DNA from: Corynebacterium sp. KPL1814
GTDB taxonomy: Bacteria > Actinomycetota > Actinomycetes > Mycobacteriales > Mycobacteriaceae
Assembly: GCF_000478175.1 (NCBI RefSeq)
Contig: NZ_KI515774.1
Location: forward strand, 726,324-790,323
Reading direction: 5' to 3'
Length of the DNA stretch: 64,000 nucleotides
Below are positions 57,267 to 64,000 of this stretch, piece by piece. The position numbers were made by a program, and so were the translations under genes. Under the pieces are notes generated by a model, which worked only from the letters and a program-made list of their open reading frames with translations, had not been told where the DNA came from and ran no database searches. Position 1 is the first letter of the stretch. The number at the start of each line of letters is the position of its first letter.

Positions 57267-58340
57267 ATGCCGTCCGTACCCACGCCCTTTAGGGGCCGAA
57301 AGAAATCCACGCCTCCTAGTCAGCCTTCCTTCCCACCGGTTCCTGCCGAGCGCGCCATCGAGCACTGCCGCGTCTTCGTTGATGGTGAGGCCCTGCCCGG
57401 CGAGTATTCCGCGCATTCCGCCCTAGAAACCGTGGCGGAATATGGGCGTGGATTTGTTTGGGTGGGCTTGCATGAGCCCTATGAATCCCAGATGACGAAG
57501 ATCGCTTCGCAATTTGGCATCCACGAGCTCATCGTGGAAGACGCTGTTATGGCCCACCAGCGCCCAAAGCTAGAGCGCTACGATGACCAGCTCTTTGTGG
57601 TGGCGCGCTCGGTGAATTACCGCGACCACGATGAGGTAAAAGATAAGCGCCAGATCATTTCCACGGGCGAAATCCAGATGATCATGGGCTCGAACTTCAT
57701 CATCACCGTCCGCCACGGTGCAAAGCTGCCCAACTTGGCCTACACGGTTGAAGACGAACAGGACTTGGTGGAGCTCGGCCCCGTCGCCATGGCCTGGAAG
57801 ATCCTGGACATGATGGTGGACCGCTACTCCGAGGTGGCGCGCCTTATTAGCGATGAAGTCGATGAACTCGAAGAGGAAATCTTTACCCCGAACCTCAAAT
57901 TCGATGTCGACCGCATTTACATGTTCAAGCGCGAAGTCTTGGAGATGAAGCACGCCATTTATCCGCTTTCTGCGGCGTTAAAGGCAATGGTCTCGGATCA
58001 CAAGGATCTCATCTCTAAGCAGATCCGGTCCTATCTGCGCGATGTCTATGACCACGAGCTCGTGGTCAATGACTTGGTGGCCAGCTTCGATGAACGCCTG
58101 ACCTCGCTTATTGATGCCTCGGTGGCCAAGGTCACCATGCAGCAAAACTCGGATATGCGCACCATCTCCGCGGTCGTCGGCATGTGGGCCGCGCCGACCC
58201 TCGTCGCCGGTATTTACGGCATGAACTTCGATATCATGCCGGAGCTGCACTGGGCCTTTGGGTATCCCATGGCAATAATCATCATGGTCGCTGTCGTCGC
58301 CGGCCTGTGGGCGTGGTTCCGGAAGAACCACTGGCTCTAG
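57267..58340 (+). CDS. corA: Magnesium/cobalt transporter CorA
   Basis: A 357-residue channel subunit. The long helical N-terminal domain ends in two membrane helices. The pore signature YGMNFDIMPEL (GMN motif) lies at the first helix end. ATG 57267 has AAAGGAGG upstream. The stop overlaps the stop of the convergent thioesterase gene. Confidence 0.95.
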   Translation: MPSVPTPFRGRKKSTPPSQPSFPPVPAERAIEHCRVFVDGEALPGEYSAHSALETVAEYGRGFVWVGLHEPYESQMTKIASQFGIHELIVEDAVMAHQRPKLERYDDQLFVVARSVNYRDHDEVKDKRQIISTGEIQMIMGSNFIITVRHGAKLPNLAYTVEDEQDLVELGPVAMAWKILDMMVDRYSEVARLISDEVDELEEEIFTPNLKFDVDRIYMFKREVLEMKHAIYPLSAALKAMVSDHKDLISKQIRSYLRDVYDHELVVNDLVASFDERLTSLIDASVAKVTMQQNSDMRTISAVVGMWAAPTLVAGIYGMNFDIMPELHWAFGYPMAIIIMVAVVAGLWAWFRKNHWL

Positions 58341-58792
58341 CTGCGCTCACCCATAATCATGGTGCGCAGCGTGGTGCGTGCAACCAAGGTGTCTCCTTGG
58401 CGCATTTCTACGCTCCACACGTGGGTCCGCGTGCCCAATTGAATGGGGGTCGCTACCGCTTCTAGCTCGCCCTCACCTGTCGCTTTGATGAAGTCCGTGG
58501 AGTTATTGACTCCCATCGCTAGGGCATCGGCAGCCGCGACGCTGGCAAGGGAGGCTACCGTTTCCGCGATGGTGCAATATAGCCCGCCGTTCGCCACGCC
58601 CCAGGGTTGGTGGTGCTGAGGGGTCACGGTGAGGTGCGCGCGGGCCTCGGTTGGGCCAACGCGGTCGAAGGTGAGCCCGATGAACTCGGCAAGCCCGCCG
58701 TTGACCGAATTTAGTTTCTCCAGTTCCTCCTCGTTGAGCAGGCGCGTGTGCGCGGTGTGAAGTAAGTCATTGAGTATCTGGGTATCTGACAT
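58337..58792 (-). CDS. PaaI-family hotdog thioesterase
   Basis: A 151-residue acyl-CoA thioesterase. Hotdog-fold marks are PWGVANGGLYCTIAETVAS (HGG-like motif altered to NGG) and the strand pair THVWSVEMRQGDTLVARTT. ATG 58792. The substrate is unknown. The longer frame to 58987 overlaps the divergent gnd start and is rejected. Confidence 0.88.
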   Translation of the reverse strand: MSDTQILNDLLHTAHTRLLNEEELEKLNSVNGGLAEFIGLTFDRVGPTEARAHLTVTPQHHQPWGVANGGLYCTIAETVASLASVAAADALAMGVNNSTDFIKATGEGELEAVATPIQLGTRTHVWSVEMRQGDTLVARTTLRTMIMGERS

Positions 58793-58851
58793 AGCCTTCA
58801 AGCTTAGCCGCCAGCGCGGCGAAAGTGAGGCGGTGACGTAGGATAGGCACC

Positions 58852-60303
58852 ATGACTGAAAAGAACGAACTCGCGCACATTGGTGTAGTCGGCCTAGCGG
58901 TAATGGGCTCCAACCTAGCCCGCAACTTTGCCCGCAATGGCAATACCGTCGCCGTCTATAATCGCAGCCCAGAAAAGACCCACGCACTCATTGAGGCCCA
59001 CGGTGACGAAGGAAACTTTATTCCTTCCGAGTCTATCGCGGATTTCGTGGCTTCCTTGGAGCGGCCCCGCAAGGCCATCATCATGGTGCAGGCGGGCAAG
59101 GCCACCGATGCGGTCATTGACCAGCTTGCCGATGCCATGGATGACGGCGATATCATCATCGATGGCGGCAATGCGCTGTTTACGGATACCATTCGTCGCG
59201 AAAAGGAAGTGGCCGAGCGCGGCAAGCACTTCGTGGGCGCGGGCATTTCCGGCGGCGAGGAAGGCGCCTTGAACGGCCCGTCCATCATGCCTGGTGGTCC
59301 GGCCGAGTCCTGGGAGACCTTGGGCCCCATCCTGGAGTCCATCGCTGCCGAGGTAGATGGCACCCCGTGCGTGACCCACATTGGACCGGATGGCGCCGGC
59401 CACTTCGTTAAAATGGTCCACAACGGCATCGAGTACGCCGATATGCAGGTCATCGGCGAGGCCTACCAGCTGCTGCGCTACGGCGCTGGCATGGAGCCTG
59501 CCGAGATCGCGGAAATCTTCAAGGAGTGGAACTCCGGCGACCTGGACTCTTACCTCATTGAGATCACCGCCGAGGTACTGGCCCAGAAGGATCCGGATAC
59601 GGGCGCCCCGCTTGTCGATGTCATCTTGGACGCCGCCGGCCAGAAAGGTACCGGCCGCTGGACCGCCATCAATGGCTTGGAATTGGGCGTTCCAATTACC
59701 GGGATCGCCGAGTCCGTCTTTGCCCGTGCACTGTCTTCTTCTAGCCAGCAGCGCGCCGCCGCGCAGGAGGGTCAGCTTCCAGCAGGCACGAACGCGGACT
59801 TCGACATCGATAAGGATGCGTTCATCGAAGACGTTCGCCGTGCGTTGTATGCCGCCAAGCTCATCGCCTACTCCCAGGGCTTCGATGAGATCAAGGCTGG
59901 TTCTGCTGAATTCGGTTGGGATGTCGATCCGCGCGACTTGGCCACCATCTGGCGCGGCGGCTGCATCATCCGCGCTAAGTTCTTGGATCGCATCCGCGAG
60001 GCATTTGATACCAATCCAGAGCTTCCCGCCCTCATCCTGGATCCCTACCTCAAGGGCGAGCTGGAAGACCTCATCGAACCGTGGCGCCGCGTCGTCGTCG
60101 CGGCAACCCAGATGGGCCTGCCCGCCCCGGTATTCGCGTCTTCGCTGTCGTACTACGACAGCCTGCGCGCCACCCGCCTGCCAGCCGCCCTTATCCAGGG
60201 CCAGCGCGACTTCTTTGGCGCGCACACCTTCAAGCGCACCGATAAGCCCGGCACCTTCCACGTCGAGTGGTCCGGTGACCGCAGCCTGACGCAAACGGAC
60301 TAA
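58852..60303 (+). CDS. gnd: 6-phosphogluconate dehydrogenase (decarboxylating)
   Basis: A 483-residue enzyme of the oxidative pentose phosphate pathway giving ribulose 5-phosphate, CO2 and NADPH. The Rossmann start is GVVGLAVMGSNLARNFA, with Asn-Arg-Ser in VYNRSPEKT for NADP. Substrate-binding Lys/Asn lie in GHFVKMVHNGIEYADMQ and GISGGEEGAL. TAGGAT lies 7 bases before the ATG (leaderless). Confidence 0.97.
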   Translation: MTEKNELAHIGVVGLAVMGSNLARNFARNGNTVAVYNRSPEKTHALIEAHGDEGNFIPSESIADFVASLERPRKAIIMVQAGKATDAVIDQLADAMDDGDIIIDGGNALFTDTIRREKEVAERGKHFVGAGISGGEEGALNGPSIMPGGPAESWETLGPILESIAAEVDGTPCVTHIGPDGAGHFVKMVHNGIEYADMQVIGEAYQLLRYGAGMEPAEIAEIFKEWNSGDLDSYLIEITAEVLAQKDPDTGAPLVDVILDAAGQKGTGRWTAINGLELGVPITGIAESVFARALSSSSQQRAAAQEGQLPAGTNADFDIDKDAFIEDVRRALYAAKLIAYSQGFDEIKAGSAEFGWDVDPRDLATIWRGGCIIRAKFLDRIREAFDTNPELPALILDPYLKGELEDLIEPWRRVVVAATQMGLPAPVFASSLSYYDSLRATRLPAALIQGQRDFFGAHTFKRTDKPGTFHVEWSGDRSLTQTD

Positions 60304-60317
60304 ACTGCCGTACACAT

Positions 60318-60356
60318 AGAGGGAGGACCTGCTCGGTGCAGGCCCTCCCCTTTTTA
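60318..60356 (+). terminator. Terminator after gnd
   Basis: GGGAGG-a-CCTGC (60321-60332) pairs with GCAGG-c-CCTCCC (60338-60349), followed by CTTTTT. Confidence 0.9.
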
Positions 60357-60366
60357 GTACCTGGAC

Positions 60367-61896
60367 TTAGACCAAGCCCAGCCACGACCAGTAGGTGGCA
60401 GAAAGCAGGAGGATAAGCAGGTATCCGACGATGGTCAGCGGGATACCAGAGCGAAGGAATTGTTTGGTGCTAAAGGCACCGGTGCCATAGGCCAGCATAT
60501 TCTGCGGCGCCGAGACGGGAAGCAAGAATCCGAAGCAGATGACAAACTGCTGAATGACCACGAAGCCGATGCCGCCGTTAGGCACATCCAGCGTGGAGGC
60601 CAAAGCAATAAAGACCGGGATGAGCGCGGAGGCAAGCGACGTAGCAGAGGCAAAGCCCAAGTGGATGAGGATATTAAACAGCGATACCAGCGCAATCGTT
60701 GCCAGAATCGGCAGCGAATCCAGCCCCATCAGCCCGAAGGTCTTTTCTGATAGCCACGTGGCAGCGCCCGTATCCAACAGGAATGAGCCGAGCGAAATGC
60801 CGATGGCAAAGACGATGAGGGTACCCCAGCTCACTGATTTTTGGGCCTCTGGCCAGGTAAACACGCCGATCTTCGGTAACAGCATCAGGGCAACGGCCAC
60901 CGCGGTAATGACGGCCGAGCTAATCGGGTGCAGTAGCCCTTCGGTGGCCCAGAAGAAGAGCAGGAGGAGGGAAAATCCGATGAGCCTCTTCTCTTCCGGT
61001 GAGGTGGGCCCGAGGTCCTCTAGCTGCTTGGCGATGAGCTCCTTTCCTCCCTCAATGCGTTCCGTTTCCGGTTTGATGACGGCGCGCATGATGAAGTACA
61101 GCGCGATGGACATCAAGATGGACCAGGGCGCGGCCCAAATAAACCACTGCCCCCAGGAGACCGACTGCCCCATTTGATCCTCAATAAATCCCACCGCCAC
61201 GAGGTTTTGGGCGGCGGCGGTTTTAATGCCTACGTTCCAGATTGAGACGGCCTGCGCTGCGGTAATGACGAGTAGAGCACCCAGCTTCGACTCATAGGAC
61301 AGGCCGAAGGCGGCTACCATACCGAGCAAGATGGGTACTACGGCGCCCGCACGCGCGGTGGCAGAAGGAACGAAGAAGGCCAAGATGATGGCAATCGCAA
61401 TGGCGCCGATAACGATGTGGGAGGTCTTCTCCCCCGCGACCTTCAGCACGTACAGGGCAATCCGCTTGTGCAGGCCCGTAGCTTGCATCGCCCCGGCCAG
61501 AATCAGCGCTGCGGCCACGAGTGCTACCGCGGAGGAGGAAAATCCTGCCATCGCGACCTTGAGAGCGTTGGAGGTGCCGTAGATGCCATCGGATTCTGGA
61601 TCCGGCCCGAGCCCCAAAAGCAGGGAAATAAGGCCAACGATGAGCAGGGCGCTTACCGGATAGCTCACGGCCTCGGTCACCCACATGATCACCGCGAAGG
61701 CCAGCATGCCCAGAGCCACTTTGGCGGGCCAGTCGAGTCCTGGAATCGGGATAAGTAAGACGACCGCTAGAGCCACGAAGGCCAGCGCGAACCACACGGC
61801 ATCAAGGTGAAACCTCTCCTTCTTCGTGGGCTCTGTTGATTCCTGCGGTGAGGAGTGGGAAGAAGTACTGGCTGCGGATGCTTGTGCTTGAGCCAT
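60367..61896 (-). CDS. DASS-family (SLC13) sodium/anion symporter
   Basis: A 509-residue membrane protein with about 12 helices and a 30-residue polar N-terminus. The family features are SAxT-type SNA-like loops (GFSSSAVALVAAALILAGAM and the second repeat near GFASATSLASALIP). These carriers import di- or tricarboxylates such as succinate, malate or citrate with Na+. C. glutamicum has a relative (DccT), but the substrate here is inferred. AAGGAG precedes ATG 61896. Confidence 0.88.
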   Translation of the reverse strand: MAQAQASAASTSSHSSPQESTEPTKKERFHLDAVWFALAFVALAVVLLIPIPGLDWPAKVALGMLAFAVIMWVTEAVSYPVSALLIVGLISLLLGLGPDPESDGIYGTSNALKVAMAGFSSSAVALVAAALILAGAMQATGLHKRIALYVLKVAGEKTSHIVIGAIAIAIILAFFVPSATARAGAVVPILLGMVAAFGLSYESKLGALLVITAAQAVSIWNVGIKTAAAQNLVAVGFIEDQMGQSVSWGQWFIWAAPWSILMSIALYFIMRAVIKPETERIEGGKELIAKQLEDLGPTSPEEKRLIGFSLLLLFFWATEGLLHPISSAVITAVAVALMLLPKIGVFTWPEAQKSVSWGTLIVFAIGISLGSFLLDTGAATWLSEKTFGLMGLDSLPILATIALVSLFNILIHLGFASATSLASALIPVFIALASTLDVPNGGIGFVVIQQFVICFGFLLPVSAPQNMLAYGTGAFSTKQFLRSGIPLTIVGYLLILLLSATYWSWLGLV

Positions 61897-61986
61897 GTGA
61901 CGACTCCTTAACAGTTCGGTGTGGCCTTGGAAAGGGCCGGTGAGTGGAGAAAAAGATTTGCGTGCTTCCCAGCACCACCTTCCACG

Positions 61987-62013
61987 TTAGGTAATAACCA
62001 GTGAAATACCTAA
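61987..62013. promoter_or_regulatory. Inverted repeat in the divergent promoter region
   Basis: TTAGGTA (61987-61993) and TACCTAA (62007-62013) form a 7-bp inverted repeat with a 13-nt spacer, between the divergent transporter and helicase genes. It is a possible operator for the transporter. Confidence 0.3.
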
Positions 62014-62121
62014 AGCAGGGGCTTATTTTTGCTATGGGATTTCTCACTTGTACCGTAGCCCACCAATCGTGCGTCGGCCGATGCGGGATTTTGCGCGCCC
62101 ACCAGTTAGAATTGCCCAACG

Positions 62122-63429
62122 ATGACTACTTTTGCCGAACTCGGCTTACCTCAGCGCGTGGTTCACGTTTTACACAACCAAGGAATCACGGAAGCTTTCC
62201 CCATCCAAGCCGCAGCCATCCCGGATGTACTCGCAGGCAAGGACGTACTTGGCCGCGGGCCTACCGGATCCGGAAAAACCTTTACCTTTGGGCTTCCCAC
62301 ATTGGCTCGATTGGCTGGCTCGGGCGCCTCTACCCCGGGCCAGCCCCGCGCGGTCGTGCTCGCCCCCACCCGCGAGTTAGCGACGCAGATCCAACAACGC
62401 CTCGATGAGCCCGCCGCCGCATTAGGGCTACGCGTCCTCGCCGTGGTCGGCGGCGTTAATATCAACCATCACATCCGCTCTCTGGCACGCCCAGTAGACC
62501 TCTTGGTCGCCACACCTGGTCGCGCCCAAGATCTCATCGCCCAAGGGAAGTTGTCCTTCGACAAGGTACAGATCACCACTCTTGACGAGGCAGACCAGAT
62601 GGCCGATATGGGTTTTCTTCCCCAGGTGCGCAAGCTTTTAAACTACACCCCGCCCACCGGTCAACGGCTGCTTTTTTCTGCGACCCTCGACGGGGACGTC
62701 AATAAGCTTGTCGAGCAATTCCTGCACGATCCCGTGGTCCACTCCACAGCTCCAGTTGCCGCGGCGGTGGAATCGATGTCGCACCACCTATTTTTCGTGG
62801 GCGATCGCCCCGCCCGCAATGAGGTGGTTATGCGCATCGCTGCGCGCGCAGGCAAGACCATCATGTTCATGCGTACCAAGCACGGCGTGGACAGGCAGGT
62901 AAAAAAGCTTCGGCGTGCCGGCATTAACGCCTATCCACTGCACGGAGATAAGGGCCAGGGGGCGCGCAGCCGCGCCATTTCTGGCTTTGCCGATGGCTCC
63001 ATTCCAGTCCTCGTAGCCACCGATATTGCGGCGCGCGGCATCGATATTGCAGACGTTTCCCTCGTCGTCCACGTGGATCCGCCTGCAGAACACAAGGCCT
63101 ACCTGCACCGCGCAGGGCGTACGGCGCGCGGCGGCGCAACAGGCACGGTGGTTACCTTGGCCACCGATGAACAGCGCTCAGAGGTAGCTGCCCTCATCAA
63201 AAAGGCCGGTGTGCGCGCTACCGAATACGATATTTCCCACCGCGAAAACCCGGCCGGTGCCCCTGAGCTGCGCACGGTCACCGGCGCCCGCAAGCCGCAC
63301 GGACCGGCACTTCCGCCGCCGGGCCAAAACAGTTCTAACGGCTCGGGCCAGCAACAAAAGAAGCAGCCTCCACGCCAACAGAAGCGGCAGGTTGGAGGAG
63401 CTAAGAGGGGTAAGGGGCGGCGTCGCTAA
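62122..63429 (+). CDS. DEAD-box RNA helicase
   Basis: A 435-residue superfamily 2 helicase. The Q motif, motif I GRGPTGSGKT, motif II LDEADQMAD, motif III SATLD and motif VI HRAGRTARGG are complete. The C-terminal 45 residues are Pro/Gln/Arg/Lys-rich and probably bind RNA. It is of the RhlE/DeaD type and may help RNA folding or decay. TAGAAT lies 9 bases before the ATG. Confidence 0.93.
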   Translation: MTTFAELGLPQRVVHVLHNQGITEAFPIQAAAIPDVLAGKDVLGRGPTGSGKTFTFGLPTLARLAGSGASTPGQPRAVVLAPTRELATQIQQRLDEPAAALGLRVLAVVGGVNINHHIRSLARPVDLLVATPGRAQDLIAQGKLSFDKVQITTLDEADQMADMGFLPQVRKLLNYTPPTGQRLLFSATLDGDVNKLVEQFLHDPVVHSTAPVAAAVESMSHHLFFVGDRPARNEVVMRIAARAGKTIMFMRTKHGVDRQVKKLRRAGINAYPLHGDKGQGARSRAISGFADGSIPVLVATDIAARGIDIADVSLVVHVDPPAEHKAYLHRAGRTARGGATGTVVTLATDEQRSEVAALIKKAGVRATEYDISHRENPAGAPELRTVTGARKPHGPALPPPGQNSSNGSGQQQKKQPPRQQKRQVGGAKRGKGRRR

Positions 63430-63460
63430 GCGCCAGTGCAATAGAAAGGAGGATGTGCGC

Positions 63461-64000
63461 GTGCAGGTTTTATCTACCGCTGACTGGACCGCCCGCATAA
63501 ATGAGCACGAGCGGCGGGCAGCGGACCGCCTGGAGAGGTTTCGCCATCCGGGCAGCTATCACCCGGTGTTTGATTTCCTTTTTGAGTACTACCCTGTCCG
63601 GCCGTCGCATCTAAAGCGCTGGCACCCGGGCATCGACACGGCACTCGAGGGTAATGCACCCCAGGCTAGCTGGCGCGATTACCACGAGACTGCGGACGGC
63701 ATCACCGTGGACGTGGAGTCCTATATGCAACGCCGCGGAAGTTCCGTTGACTATATTTTGGATCTGCTGCGGCGCTCTGCCACCAACCCGGTGCACTTTG
63801 ATTGCTTTGGTCTGCACGAATGGGCGATGGTTTACCACACCGATTCCCCACGCCATGATCTCCCGCTGCGCTTAGGCGCAGAAAGAACCAACCGGGTCGT
63901 TGATACTCATTCTCTAAAGTGCTCGCATTATGATGCGTTCCGTTTCTTTACCCCGCCCGCGCGTCCGCTCAATTTGACGGTTCTCAACCGTGAGGATCAA
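63461..64000 (+). CDS. Conserved actinobacterial protein, annotated elsewhere as 3-methyladenine DNA glycosylase (3' partial)
   Basis: The frame starts at GTG 63461 with AAAGGAGG 8 bases upstream and runs off the window after 180 codons. Conserved blocks are DFLFEYYPVRPSHLKRWHPG, FGLHEWAMVYH, LPLRLGAERTNRVVDTH and DAFRFFTPPARPLN. I recall this family being labelled 3-methyladenine DNA glycosylase in actinobacterial genomes, but I see no helix-hairpin-helix glycosylase motif here. The function is uncertain. Confidence 0.7.
   Translation, partial: MQVLSTADWTARINEHERRAADRLERFRHPGSYHPVFDFLFEYYPVRPSHLKRWHPGIDTALEGNAPQASWRDYHETADGITVDVESYMQRRGSSVDYILDLLRRSATNPVHFDCFGLHEWAMVYHTDSPRHDLPLRLGAERTNRVVDTHSLKCSHYDAFRFFTPPARPLNLTVLNREDQ

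Noticed and set aside
58337-58987. Longer 216-codon version of the PaaI thioesterase
   Set aside because: The extra 65 residues overlap the divergent gnd gene and have no thioesterase similarity; ATG 58792 is the natural start.
58915-60315. 466-codon open frame antisense to gnd
   Set aside because: Mirror of gnd, with no start signals and no recognisable domain.

Overview
The window is a stretch of chromosome from a Corynebacterium (Actinobacteria). The evidence is the complete pupylation locus without any 20S proteasome genes, mycothiol ligase MshC, the RNA polymerase-binding protein RbpA, separate Lnt and Ppm1 proteins, the acn-acnR pair next to an Rv1476-like/NlpC-P60/ferrochelatase group, many GTG starts, and many promoters of the form TANNNT followed by 7 nt and the start codon (leaderless transcripts). 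Gene order follows the Mycobacterium tuberculosis Rv1474-Rv1485 and Rv2089-Rv2136 neighbourhoods in blocks. I cannot name the species.

Layout. 0-2 kb: end of an ECF vitamin transporter operon with a fused, half-degenerate ATPase. 2-6 kb: aconitase and its TetR repressor AcnR. 6-10.6 kb: Rv1476-like membrane protein, a 1.7 kb non-coding interval with GlxR- and MtrA-like boxes and many hairpins, then a RipA-like peptidoglycan hydrolase and ferrochelatase. 10.6-15 kb: unknown genes, a TVP38 membrane protein, tRNA-Leu(GAG) and a PEBP protein. 15-21.9 kb: pyrD, a lipoprotein, uppP, mshC, a HAD phosphatase and hisE-hisG. 22-27 kb: aspA, a Dcu-type C4-dicarboxylate transporter and formate-THF ligase. 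27-41.3 kb: RecB-like nuclease, M18 peptidase, trmI, arc-dop-pup-pafA, pafB-pafC, tatA-tatC and helY. 41-49 kb: Xaa-Pro peptidase, SDR reductase, a CobG-like remnant, fxsA, lnt-ppm1, rbpA and a YceI operon with a 54-residue membrane protein. 49-64 kb: DyP peroxidase, CFA-like protein, ndh, TPP riboswitch-thiM-thiE-thiD/tenA, CorA, PaaI thioesterase, gnd, a DASS anion transporter, a DEAD-box helicase and the start of another gene.

Functional links. AspA, the Dcu transporter, aconitase and the DASS carrier concern C4/C6 dicarboxylate metabolism. UppP, Lnt, Ppm1, the RipA-like hydrolase and TatAC build or cross the envelope. Pup, PafA, Dop and ARC form a protein-tagging system whose ATPase lacks the proteasome-docking tail. 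PafBC is the linked DNA-damage activator. The thi operon is controlled by a riboswitch whose P1 helix covers the thiM start codon.

Most of the window is ordinary core genome. No phage, insertion sequence or CRISPR array is visible. The strongest unexplained signal is the structured non-coding interval at about 6.9-8.1 kb ahead of the cell-wall hydrolase. Other points of interest are the ECF ATPase with a single intact composite ATP site, and two proteins (CobG-like and CFA-like) that appear to have lost cofactor-binding motifs.
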